DNA of 13,202 nucleotides, taken from NCBI GenBank assembly GCA_030754715.1, contig JASLZV010000016.1, forward strand, positions 1 to 13,202, written 5' to 3'. The DNA is from Phycisphaerae bacterium. GTDB taxonomy: Bacteria; Planctomycetota; Phycisphaerae; SM23-33. How positions within the stretch are numbered: the stretch's first letter is position 1; every line of letters starts with the position of its first letter. A model generated the notes under the pieces. The model did not search any database. It worked only from the letters and a program-made list of their open reading frames with translations, and was not told the DNA's origin. A program made the translations under genes and the position numbers. Positions 1 through 6,955 of this stretch are shown one piece after another.

Positions 1-1337
1 TCGTGCAGTTCGAACACGCGGGCAGCGGCTGCGTCGCTGCGATGGAACCGCATGGATACGGTGGCCAACTTGCGGATCGGGTCGAACATGCCCATCAGGG
101 CGCCCATCCAGGCCATGAAGATTACCCCGTCCATCCGGTCGTTCAGCACCCAGTATCCAGCCACTCCGGCGGCTACCATGCCTGCGATGATGCCCATGGC
201 CTCAATGGACGGGGAGATGGCCGAGTCGATTCTGGCCATCCGCACCTGCTGCTTGAGTAGTCGGCGGTTGACGCGGAAGAAGCGTTTGCGTTCGGTTCCT
301 TCCATCGTGTAGGCCTTTACGACGCGGATGCCGGTGAGCGTTTCTTCCAGGATTCCCAGCATCGACGACCAGCCCTCCAGAGCGCGACGGGAGGTTTTTT
401 TTATGATTCGCCCCAACCTGGTAATCAGCCAGAATGCCGGCGGTCCGACGATCAGCGCCAGGAGCGTCAGTTCCCAGGAGCATATCATTGCTATGGTGAC
501 CGATGCGAGTGCCTTGGCCGGTTCGACCAGCGTTTTGCCGAACAGCGTCACTATTCCGCGGGCGATCTCGGCGGTGTCCTGGATGAATCGGCTCATTGTG
601 TCGCTGGTTCCGCGGGCGGCGAAGAACGTCACCGGCAGTCGCAGCGCCACGCTGTAGTTCTCGCAGCGCAGGTCCATGGTGGCGGCGAAGACGGCCGACT
701 GGACCAGGTACTCCTGCACGAATCGTAGCAGGTTGCGGAGCAGCGTGATGGCCACCATCACGGCCAACACCCACAGGAATACCGAGAACCGTTCGGGGCG
801 GGTAGTCGGTTCGGAGATGGCCCGGGCCATTTTGCCCAACAACTTTGGTCCGATGCCGGCCTCGGCCGGCGAAACGGTGACGGTGCGAACCTGCCGGTCC
901 TGGGGATTGAATACCCGCAGTGTGATGCGGCTGTCGGCGGGCGCCAGGGCGATGTAGCGGGCGACGTCGCGGGCGGGCATCAGGCGGCGGTCTTCCCAGC
1001 CCACGATCCAGTGGTGCTTTTTGATACCGGCCTCTTCCGCTGCGCCGCCTTTTCTTACGGCCACGACATCCAGGTACGTCGCTACCTGTTGGCCTTCGAC
1101 TATTGTGTAGGCCGAACCTTCACGCGAGACGATCCGCCCTTCGAGGCGGTCAGTGGTAAGTGAGTTCCACGCCCAGCCATGGAGGCCTTCGGCGCTGATG
1201 AGCACCTTCAACGCCGGTGCGAACATACCAAGGCCGCCGCCCCAGAGCACCGCGATCAGCAGCACGCAGACGACGGAGACGGCCAACCGCTTGCGGTAGG
1301 GCTTGAGGTACCGTAATGACCGGAAAAAGTCTTTCAT
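1..1337 (-). CDS. MsbA-type ABC exporter, membrane half with inserted PDZ-like domain (3' partial)
   Basis: 445 residues are visible; the rest, including the expected nucleotide-binding domain, lies beyond base 1. A basic N-terminus (MKDFFRSLRYLKPYRKRL) leads into a first membrane helix at about residues 19-40. TM2 follows only at about 184-205. The rest is a type I ABC exporter membrane region: helices around 275-305 and 378-397, with the EETLTGIRVVKAY stretch (about 331-343) typical of the coupling region in MsbA/LmrA-like half-transporters. Between TM1 and TM2, residues about 87-157 look like a PDZ fold: VRKGGAAEEAGI, then IVGWEDRRL, then a beta-rich ITLRVF end. Family knowledge says such exporters flip lipids or export hydrophobic substrates across the inner membrane; the substrate here is unknown. 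The start is the ATG at 1337, which places TM1 correctly. The Shine-Dalgarno is weak (GGGA). A promoter candidate lies just upstream, suggesting transcription independent of holB. Confident on family, moderate on the PDZ assignment. Confidence 0.9.
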   Translation of the reverse strand, partial: MKDFFRSLRYLKPYRKRLAVSVVCVLLIAVLWGGGLGMFAPALKVLISAEGLHGWAWNSLTTDRLEGRIVSREGSAYTIVEGQQVATYLDVVAVRKGGAAEEAGIKKHHWIVGWEDRRLMPARDVARYIALAPADSRITLRVFNPQDRQVRTVTVSPAEAGIGPKLLGKMARAISEPTTRPERFSVFLWVLAVMVAITLLRNLLRFVQEYLVQSAVFAATMDLRCENYSVALRLPVTFFAARGTSDTMSRFIQDTAEIARGIVTLFGKTLVEPAKALASVTIAMICSWELTLLALIVGPPAFWLITRLGRIIKKTSRRALEGWSSMLGILEETLTGIRVVKAYTMEGTERKRFFRVNRRLLKQQVRMARIDSAISPSIEAMGIIAGMVAAGVAGYWVLNDRMDGVIFMAWMGALMGMFDPIRKLATVSMRFHRSDAAAARVFELH

Positions 1338-1365
1338 ATGTGAAGTTCCCGCCTGGAAGTGCAGG

Positions 1366-1394
1366 ATTATGCAGCCAATCGGGCAAAAGGTCAA
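1366..1394 (-). promoter_or_regulatory. Sigma70-type promoter of the ABC exporter gene
   Basis: On the minus strand a -35 box TTGACC (1394-1389) is followed by exactly 17 bp and a -10 box CATAAT (1371-1366, 5 of 6 consensus). The predicted transcription start is near 1359, giving a leader of about 21 nt before the ATG at 1337. It lies in the 85-bp gap after the holB stop, so the exporter need not depend on holB read-through. The match is seen directly; activity is inferred. Confidence 0.55.
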
Positions 1395-1422
1395 TGGCCG
1401 ACTGGATCAAGCGGCGGGGCGG

Positions 1423-2565
1423 TTATCTTCCGGTGGCGCAGATCAGGGCAACGTTGTCCCAGACGATCTTTGGGCTGACGTTTCGCCAGAGCAGTTGTTC
1501 GTATCGCGACAACTGCTCGATGACCGCGGCCAGTCGGCCGGGCACCAGCCGGCGGGCAAGATTCTCCACGACCGGGCGCTGATCGGTGTGTATCAGCGGT
1601 CGCTGTGCGCCGGTGGCCAGCGTTACCGCGTCGCTGAAAGCCCCGGCGATCAACTCCAGCATCACGGCGGCGGCCTGCCGTGTGGCCAGTGTCTTGGCCA
1701 TCTCACTTCCGTCGGCGTTCCTGGAGGCTTTGACGGCGGCCTTGGCCAGGTTTTCGGTAATCTGGGCCAGGCGGCTGCCCAGGGCCGCGTCGCCATCGGC
1801 CGGCAGGCGCCCGAGATGTTCGAGAAGGTCCCGCTTGATCTGGTACATGCCGCCGTCGGCCAGAGCGATGGCCCGGCCGACCGAGCCGTTGGTGAATGCC
1901 GCCCAAAACTCCGCCTCGCCGGGCTCGACGCCGCTTTCGGTCAGTCGGGCGACGACGAACTGGCGCGGCAGCGGCCCTAGGTGCAGCGGTCGGCAGCGGC
2001 TTTGGGTGGTCGGCAGCATCTGGTCGACCCGCCGGCAGATCAGGATGATCGTGGTGCCGTCGGGGGGCTCTTCCAGGGTCTTCAGCAGGGCGTTCTGGGC
2101 GACGATGCTCATCAGGTCGGCCTGGCGGACCACGAAGACCCTCCCTCGCCCACGGGTGGGGGACAGCCCGGCCGGGGCGATAAGAAAATGGCGGATCACG
2201 TCGATGCCCAGTTCCTGCATCTTGCGGCTGCGGACAGCGGGGTCCGGGTGGAACTTGGCCAACTCCTTATGGACCATTTGGAAATCGCCGTGCGTACCGG
2301 CGGCCATCATCTTGCAATCGATGCATCGGCCACATGCCTGGGTCAATTGGAAGTCTTGAGGGAGTTGGGGTAATCGTCCGTTGTTGGGGGTCCTGTCGGG
2401 CCTCTCGCAAAGCAGCGACGCGGCCAGCGCGGCGGCCGTTGTCCGCCGCCCGACGCCCTCCGGTCCGACGAACATCATTGCATGAGGCAGGCGGGCGGTG
2501 GCGAGGGATCGCTGGAGGTCCGCGACGGCTGCGTCCTGCCCCACAATGTCAAGAAGTTGCAGCAT
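1423..2565 (-). CDS. holB: DNA polymerase III delta-prime subunit (clamp loader)
   Basis: 380 residues. The AAA+ clamp-loader architecture is clear: a degenerate Walker A at 34-42 (GPEGVGRRT, with Arg where the P-loop Lys normally sits), zinc-module cysteines C53, C78, C81 and C84, the stretch AQNALLKTLEEPPDG (156-170) characteristic of DnaX/HolB proteins, and an SRC motif at 189-191 supplying the trans-acting arginine finger. The Walker B acidic pair is also not evident. Degenerate nucleotide-binding motifs are common in delta-prime, which acts in the loader ring without needing to hydrolyse ATP, and they favour HolB over DnaX, as does the absence of a tau-like C-terminal extension. The protein helps load the beta clamp at replication forks. 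It lies 97 bp downstream of tmk. No Shine-Dalgarno precedes the ATG, but an extended -10 element ends 8 nt upstream, suggesting a nearly leaderless mRNA. Confidence 0.88.
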   Translation of the reverse strand: MLQLLDIVGQDAAVADLQRSLATARLPHAMMFVGPEGVGRRTTAAALAASLLCERPDRTPNNGRLPQLPQDFQLTQACGRCIDCKMMAAGTHGDFQMVHKELAKFHPDPAVRSRKMQELGIDVIRHFLIAPAGLSPTRGRGRVFVVRQADLMSIVAQNALLKTLEEPPDGTTIILICRRVDQMLPTTQSRCRPLHLGPLPRQFVVARLTESGVEPGEAEFWAAFTNGSVGRAIALADGGMYQIKRDLLEHLGRLPADGDAALGSRLAQITENLAKAAVKASRNADGSEMAKTLATRQAAAVMLELIAGAFSDAVTLATGAQRPLIHTDQRPVVENLARRLVPGRLAAVIEQLSRYEQLLWRNVSPKIVWDNVALICATGR

Positions 2566-2573
2566 GCTTCGAG

Positions 2574-2582
2574 ATTATAGCA
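2574..2582 (-). promoter_or_regulatory. Extended -10 promoter of holB, predicting a leaderless mRNA
   Basis: The minus strand reads TGCTATAAT, a perfect -10 hexamer (2579-2574) with the TGn extension (2582-2580). No good -35 is present at 16-18 bp, which extended -10 promoters tolerate. Only 8 nt (CTCGAAGC) separate the hexamer from the holB ATG at 2565, so transcription would begin about 2 nt before the start codon. No ribosome binding site is visible, in keeping with this. Confidence 0.5.
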
Positions 2583-2662
2583 GGGATGCGCAAGATGCAC
2601 GGGATTGTTTTACCGGCAAGTCGACGTCGGGCGCCTTGTCGGGCGATTCTCCGGCCTCCGGT

Positions 2663-3310
2663 TTACCCCTGCGTCCAATCCCACGTTTCGATGGTGTTTC
2701 TCAGGCACTTTTGAACGTCTTCGACGGAGGCGTCGGTGGAGATGACGGCGAAGCGTTTTGGGGCGGTAGAGGCCTGGGCCAGGAACATTTGGCGGACTTT
2801 GCGGTGGTATTCGACGTCTTTGGATTCGATCCGGTCGGTGCTGCGGGCCCCTGCGACGCGGGCCAGCCCCGTTTCGGCCTCGATGTCCAGGATGACGGTC
2901 AGGTCGGGCATGGTGTCACCGACGGCGATCCGCGCGGCGGTAGCCACGGCTACGGTGTCGGCGCCTCCTGCGCCCTGATAGGCGATGGTGGCTGAGATGT
3001 ACCTGTCGCTCAGCACGCAGCGGAGGGCGGAAAGGGTCGGACGGATGACCTGTCGGGCCAGTTGTGCGCGGCTAGCCATGTAAAGCATCAATTCGCACTC
3101 CACGGACATCTGATCGTGGCTGGGGTCGAGCAGGATTTCTCGGATTTTGTCGCCGATGGCGGTTCCGCCGGGGTCGCGTACGCGGCATAGATCCACGCCG
3201 CCGCCGGCGAGAAACCCCGCCAGCATGTCCACCTGGGTGGTCTTGCCGGCCCCGTCAGGCCCGTCGATGACGATGAATTTTCCCGCGAGTCTTTCCGCCA
3301 GTTGCGTCAT
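2663..3310 (-). CDS. tmk: Thymidylate kinase (dTMP kinase)
   Basis: 215 residues, the usual length for bacterial dTMP kinase, which phosphorylates dTMP to dTDP in the cytoplasm for dTTP synthesis. The P-loop is at 17-25 (GPDGAGKTT). The substrate-binding DPGGT (46-50) corresponds to the usual EPGGT, with Asp for Glu, and the SDRY motif is at 101-104. The stretch PDLTVILDIEAETGLARV (135-152) matches the conserved PD-L-LD region, and the arginine-containing lid follows at about 154-160 (ARSTDRIES). The frame stays open upstream to 3457, but the ATG at 3310 is chosen: it puts the P-loop at the normal distance from the N-terminus and has AAGGA 8 nt upstream (3323-3319), inside the end of topA. 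The topA stop is 4 nt away, so the two are almost certainly cotranscribed and translationally coupled. Confidence 0.93.
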   Translation of the reverse strand: MTQLAERLAGKFIVIDGPDGAGKTTQVDMLAGFLAGGGVDLCRVRDPGGTAIGDKIREILLDPSHDQMSVECELMLYMASRAQLARQVIRPTLSALRCVLSDRYISATIAYQGAGGADTVAVATAARIAVGDTMPDLTVILDIEAETGLARVAGARSTDRIESKDVEYHRKVRQMFLAQASTAPKRFAVISTDASVEDVQKCLRNTIETWDWTQG

Positions 3311-3314
3311 CGTG

Positions 3315-5945
3315 CTATTCCTTGGGTTCTTCTGGGTCCTGGCGGGCTTTGAGATTATCGTCCTGTGGCGGGGTTTCGATTTCCTGCGGCGTGTGGGGGT
3401 GGATGATGGGATTCCCGTGGATGTCTTTGATGACCGGTTGTGGGTGAGCCTTCTCATGATCGAGCAGTTGTGCTTCTAGGTCCTTGCGCTGCTGTTGACT
3501 CAGCGCGCGCCATCCCTGTCGGCCTCGGCATTTTGGGAACTTCGAGCACGACAGCCACGGGCCGCGCCTGGAGCGGCGGAGGTTCAGCGGCGCGGCGCAC
3601 TTGGGGCATGACAGGTCCACCTGGAGCGGGGGTCCGGCCGGCGGCTTGACGCAACCCTTGCGGTCGATGTTGACCACTCCGTGGCACTTGGGATACGTCG
3701 AGCAACTGAGGAACAGACCGAAACGTCCTTTTCTCAAGGCCATCGGCTTTTCGCACTTTGGGCAGGCCACGTTCGTGAGTTTCGCCTCGACCTTCTTGCC
3801 GGACTCGTCCACCGGCGCGGTACTCCTGCACTTGGGATAGCCGGTGCAGGCGAGGTATCTTCCGTCGGTGTTGAAGCGGTATACCATGGGTTGCCCGCAT
3901 TCATCACAGGTGTAGTCGCTGGGTTGTGACTCGGACTTGGCGTGAACCATTTTTTCGGCGGCTTTTTCGAGGTTCTTGCTGAATGGCCCGTAGAAGTCCT
4001 GAAGCACCTGGCCCCAGTCGACCAGGGCCTCTTCCACTCGGTCCAGTTCGTCTTCCATGTGGGCGGTGAAACGGATGTCGAAGATCCGCGGCAGGTGTTT
4101 GACGAGTTTGTCGGTGACCACCATGCCCAGGTGTGTTGGGCGAAAGGTGCGGGCCTGATAGCGGACGTAGTTTCTGTTCTGTATGGTCCTGATGATAGCG
4201 GCGTAGGTGCTGGGCCGCCCGATTCCTTCGGCCTCCAGGGCCTTGACCAGGGAGGCCTCGGTGTAGCGGGGCAGCGGCTGGGTGAAGTGCTGATTCGGCT
4301 TGATCTCCACGGGCGCCACAGGCTGGTTGACAGCCAGTTGTGGCAGGAGCTGGTCTCCCCCGCGGGGCAGGCCGGCTACCTTCAGGAACCCGTCAAATTC
4401 CAGGCGGCGGCCGAGGGCCTTGAACTCCGCATCGCCGGCGGGCGTCTCGGCGGTGATGGTTGCCTCGGTGACATTCCAGAGGGCCGCAGCCATCTGGCAG
4501 GCCACAAAACGCTTCCAGATCAAATCGTACAAGCGGAACTGCTCATTGCTGAGACAACCGCGAAGTTGTTCGGGCTCGCGGGCCGCGCCGGTGGGACGGA
4601 TGGCCTCGTGGGCCTCCTGGGTCCTCTTGGATGAGGCGAACTGGCGGGGTTTGTCGGGCAGGTACCGCCGACCGTATGAATCACCAATGAAGCCGCGCGC
4701 CTGGGTAATCGCTTCTCCGGACAGGTGTGTGCTGTCGGTTCGCATGTAGGTGATCAGGCCGACGCTGTCCTCGCCGGGTATCGCGATGCCCTCGTAAAGT
4801 TGCTGGGCGATGCGCATGGTCCGCGAGGCGCTGAAGTGGAGGCGGACGGCGGCGGCCTGCTGCATGGTTGCGGTGGTAAACGGCGCGGGGGGATTGGAGC
4901 GGCGGTCGTGCTGATTGATGTTGGTGACCTTCAGGGGCACGGCGGATTCGCCGGCCCGCACGACAATGGTGACCTTGTGGACCGCCGGTCCCTTGGCGTT
5001 GGGGTCTTCGGTCCGCTCGACTTTCTCGGTGGTCAAGCCCAGTGCCTTGAGAACCTCCAGGGCTCCCTGCGCATCGGTGGCCTGGAACCTTTGGCCGCCC
5101 CATCGGGCCAGTTCCGCGCAGAAGACGTTGTGTTCGGCCAGAAAGTGCTGGCGGGCGTCTTGGGTGGGTGGGCGGTCCTTTTCGTCGCGCTGGGCCATAA
5201 AGGCTTCCCACTGGCGGGCGATGTCCGCGGCGGCTGGCAGGTCGGGCGTGAAGATCGCTCCGATTCGCCAGTATTCCTCCGGCTGAAAATCGTCGATCTC
5301 CCGCTCGCGTTCCACGATCAGCCGTACCGCCACCGACTGTACCCGCCCGGCTGACAGCCCGCGGGCCACCTTCTTCCACAGCAGAGGGGAGACCATGTAT
5401 CCGACGATGCGGTCGAGTATCCGCCGGGCCTGCTGGGCGTTGACCTTGTTCATGTCGAGAGCGTGGGGGCTGGAAAAGGCCTGGCGGATGGCGCCGGCGG
5501 TGATTTCGTTGAATACCACCCGACGGAGCCGGCTGGCGGGGATCTTCAGTTCCTCGGCTAGGTGCCAGGCGATGGCTTCACCTTCGCGGTCGAGGTCGGT
5601 TGCCAGGAATACGGCCGGGGCGGATTTAGCGTACTTTTTGAGTTCGGCCAGGATCCCGCGTCGCTGGATCAGGGGTTGATAGGTGGGCTCGAAGTGATTG
5701 TCGATGTCCACGCCCATCTCCTTGGTCGGGAGGTCGCGGACGTGGCCCATGGAGGCCTTTACAATATAATCATTTCCAAGGTAACGATTTATGGTCTTTG
5801 CCTTGGCAGGTGACTCAACGACCACCAGATTCTTGCCCAGTCCCCGTCCGGCGGCCTTACGGGCGGGTTTACGGGCGGGTTTACGGGCGGGTTTGCGGGC
5901 GGCCTTGGTTGGGCGTTTCGCTGTTTTTCTGGTGGTCCTGGCCAT
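3315..5945 (-). CDS. topA: DNA topoisomerase I (type IA)
   Basis: 876 residues. It relaxes negative supercoils by a covalent 5'-phosphotyrosine intermediate. The Toprim domain occupies about 38-150, with catalytic Glu45 in VVVESPAKAK and the metal-binding DLDREGE at 117-123. The active-site Tyr400 lies in GLITYMRTDS. The helical gate follows, with the conserved EAEGIGRPSTYA stretch (571-582). Three four-cysteine zinc ribbons close the protein: C680/C683/C700/C706, C728/C731/C748/C754 and C780/C783/C800/C806. A roughly 65-residue charged tail ends in DPEEPKE. The first 35 residues are unusual: a Lys/Arg/Ala/Pro tract with three exact KPAR repeats (18-29), resembling histone H1-like or DNA-binding tails and probably adding nonspecific DNA affinity. 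The ATG at 5945 has AGGTGA 9 nt upstream. tmk follows 4 nt after the stop. All catalytic residues are present, so an active enzyme is expected. Confidence 0.97.
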   Translation of the reverse strand: MARTTRKTAKRPTKAARKPARKPARKPARKAAGRGLGKNLVVVESPAKAKTINRYLGNDYIVKASMGHVRDLPTKEMGVDIDNHFEPTYQPLIQRRGILAELKKYAKSAPAVFLATDLDREGEAIAWHLAEELKIPASRLRRVVFNEITAGAIRQAFSSPHALDMNKVNAQQARRILDRIVGYMVSPLLWKKVARGLSAGRVQSVAVRLIVEREREIDDFQPEEYWRIGAIFTPDLPAAADIARQWEAFMAQRDEKDRPPTQDARQHFLAEHNVFCAELARWGGQRFQATDAQGALEVLKALGLTTEKVERTEDPNAKGPAVHKVTIVVRAGESAVPLKVTNINQHDRRSNPPAPFTTATMQQAAAVRLHFSASRTMRIAQQLYEGIAIPGEDSVGLITYMRTDSTHLSGEAITQARGFIGDSYGRRYLPDKPRQFASSKRTQEAHEAIRPTGAAREPEQLRGCLSNEQFRLYDLIWKRFVACQMAAALWNVTEATITAETPAGDAEFKALGRRLEFDGFLKVAGLPRGGDQLLPQLAVNQPVAPVEIKPNQHFTQPLPRYTEASLVKALEAEGIGRPSTYAAIIRTIQNRNYVRYQARTFRPTHLGMVVTDKLVKHLPRIFDIRFTAHMEDELDRVEEALVDWGQVLQDFYGPFSKNLEKAAEKMVHAKSESQPSDYTCDECGQPMVYRFNTDGRYLACTGYPKCRSTAPVDESGKKVEAKLTNVACPKCEKPMALRKGRFGLFLSCSTYPKCHGVVNIDRKGCVKPPAGPPLQVDLSCPKCAAPLNLRRSRRGPWLSCSKFPKCRGRQGWRALSQQQRKDLEAQLLDHEKAHPQPVIKDIHGNPIIHPHTPQEIETPPQDDNLKARQDPEEPKE
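5859..5894 (-). repeat. Three exact 12-bp tandem repeats encoding KPAR in the TopA N-terminus
   Basis: The plus-strand unit ACGGGCGGGTTT occurs three times in exact tandem, followed by a degenerate copy (5895-5906). On the coding strand each unit encodes Lys-Pro-Ala-Arg. Because the unit is a multiple of three, slippage would change tail length without breaking the frame. Exact nucleotide identity suggests recent expansion. Confidence 0.9.
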
Positions 5946-6061
5946 CGTCTGGTTTCACCTGGCTGTCGGCAGATATCCCTTTATATGCAAATGTGCAGCG
6001 GCCGCATCCCTATATAATAAGGTTTACGGGTACAGACTGCCGGGTCCCACAGGCAGGGGTG

Positions 6062-6098
6062 TGACAACATCATTGAACGCCTCTGGCGGGGTTGTCAA
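6062..6098 (-). promoter_or_regulatory. Candidate topA promoter with overlapping inverted repeat, in the 250-bp gap 5946-6195
   Basis: A 7-bp inverted repeat, TGACAAC (6062-6068) and GTTGTCA (6091-6097), encloses a smaller CGCC/GGCG hairpin (6078-6081 and 6085-6088). On the minus strand the outer arm contains a perfect -35 box TTGACA (6098-6093), with AATGAT (4 of 6) 18 bp downstream. That would give topA a leader of about 115 nt. The symmetry could be an operator, since topA is often supercoiling-controlled, or simply a stem in the transcript. AT-rich islands at about 5972-5989 and 6009-6024 lie closer to topA and could be alternative -10 regions without a good -35. No gene is visible in this gap. 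Confidence 0.3.
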
Positions 6099-6195
6099 GG
6101 GTATGGGGATAGTTTCGGCCCGGCGAGGACGATAAGTTTAGAAATAACAAGGTGATGCGGAAGGGGGAATCTTCAAGGCCCCTTGGGGTTCCCCG

Positions 6196-6954
6196 CTATG
6201 GGGCTGGGGGCGTCTTGGCCTGGTCGGCCAGGACGGCGTCGCGCATGGCGGCTGAGACGATGACCCGCCTGACGTAAACCAGGTCCGCCAGGGTCTGTCC
6301 GACTTTGCCCTTGCTTCGTTCGTGCAGGACCATCGGGCCGGTGGTCTGTTGCCCCCGGCGGACCCAGATGGGCTGTCCCTTGACGCCCCCGGTGATGGTG
6401 CTGCCGTCGATGAGGCGGAATGTCCACAGGAACCGGCGTGTGGGGAACTTTTTGCCGGTATAGACCCGCTCCGGCTCGCCCATGGCCTTCCATCGCCACT
6501 GGAGGGCCATCTCTTCGCTGACGACCACGGCGGTGATGCTGAGGGCGGTGACGAATGGGATTCGCCGCCAGCGTTTCTCCTTTTCGACAAACACCAGCCA
6601 GGGCTTTTCGCGCGTGGTGTACAGCGCCCCGGCAAGCTGCCTGCCGTCGGACAGTTCGACGACGCCGGAGAGGGCAGCGCGGCGAAACGGGCGGTCGCGA
6701 CGGGCCAACGGGTTGGTACCTTGGTCGTCCGCCCTGGTTTGTGTATCCGGCTGAGTGGCGGCGGGGACGGCTTGAGACAGCCAGTATTCCAGATTGTTTT
6801 GCGGCCGGGCCGGCTGACTGGCTGCGGGTTGCGTGGTGGGTGAATTTTCGCCATTTTTACCGTTGTCGGCATTCTGGCTGCCGGCGCCCCCGACGGCCAG
6901 GACGGCCAGGACGGCCAGGAGGCAAATCGCAGCGCATGTGGCGCTTTTCGGCAT
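6196..6954 (-). CDS. Exported hypothetical protein with two beta-rich repeats
   Basis: 252 residues from the ATG at 6954, which directly precedes a signal peptide: MPKSATC, a hydrophobic run rich in LAV, then a small-residue region GGAGS near 22-26. No lipobox cysteine is evident. A low-complexity linker rich in Thr-Gln-Pro and Ser-Gln-Pro (about 38-85) leads to two similar modules. The first (about 98-144) contains ELSDGRQLAGAL, then PWLVFV. The second (about 179-234) contains RLIDGSTITGGV, then PIWVRR. Each looks like a small SH3- or Sm-like barrel. The function is unknown, and the protein probably acts outside the inner membrane. The start lies 1 nt past the TGA of the macro-domain gene, with AGGAG (6966-6962) 7 nt upstream inside that gene, so the two are translationally coupled. 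An upstream in-frame ATG at 6990 would bury the signal peptide and is less likely. Confidence 0.75.
   Translation of the reverse strand: MPKSATCAAICLLAVLAVLAVGGAGSQNADNGKNGENSPTTQPAASQPARPQNNLEYWLSQAVPAATQPDTQTRADDQGTNPLARRDRPFRRAALSGVVELSDGRQLAGALYTTREKPWLVFVEKEKRWRRIPFVTALSITAVVVSEEMALQWRWKAMGEPERVYTGKKFPTRRFLWTFRLIDGSTITGGVKGQPIWVRRGQQTTGPMVLHERSKGKVGQTLADLVYVRRVIVSAAMRDAVLADQAKTPPAP
6892..6918 (-). repeat. Three exact 9-bp tandem repeats in a signal-peptide core
   Basis: The plus-strand unit GACGGCCAG is repeated exactly three times. Read on the coding strand it gives the LAV-LAV-LAV pattern of the hydrophobic core of the exported protein's signal peptide. A change in copy number would lengthen or shorten the core in frame. 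Confidence 0.85.
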
Positions 6955-6955
6955 G

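Noticed and set aside
202..774. Minus-strand open frame of 190 codons inside the ABC exporter
   Set aside because: It is a shifted frame, rich in Arg, Gly, His and Pro. The true frame gives the exporter membrane domain without interruption from 1337 to the window edge.
1303..1980. Plus-strand open frame of 225 codons over holB and the exporter promoter
   Set aside because: It is antisense to holB, has no recognisable motif and no supporting ribosome binding site.
3311..3457. N-terminal extension of thymidylate kinase to the ATG at 3457
   Set aside because: The added 49 residues are basic and low-complexity, overlap the topA C-terminus and would misplace the P-loop. The ATG at 3310 has an SD.
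3942..4634. Plus-strand open frame of 230 codons inside topA
   Set aside because: It is antisense to a topoisomerase I with complete catalytic motifs, and its composition mirrors the complementary frame.
5859..5906. CRISPR-like or regulatory tandem array
   Set aside because: The units are 12 bp without spacers, lie in the coding frame of topA and encode KPAR, so they are a coding repeat.
6179..6194. CCCC-TT-GGGG-TT-CCCC as a terminator after the exported protein
   Set aside because: The stems are 4 bp with 2-nt loops, and no T-run follows on the minus strand, so a stable intrinsic terminator is not supported.
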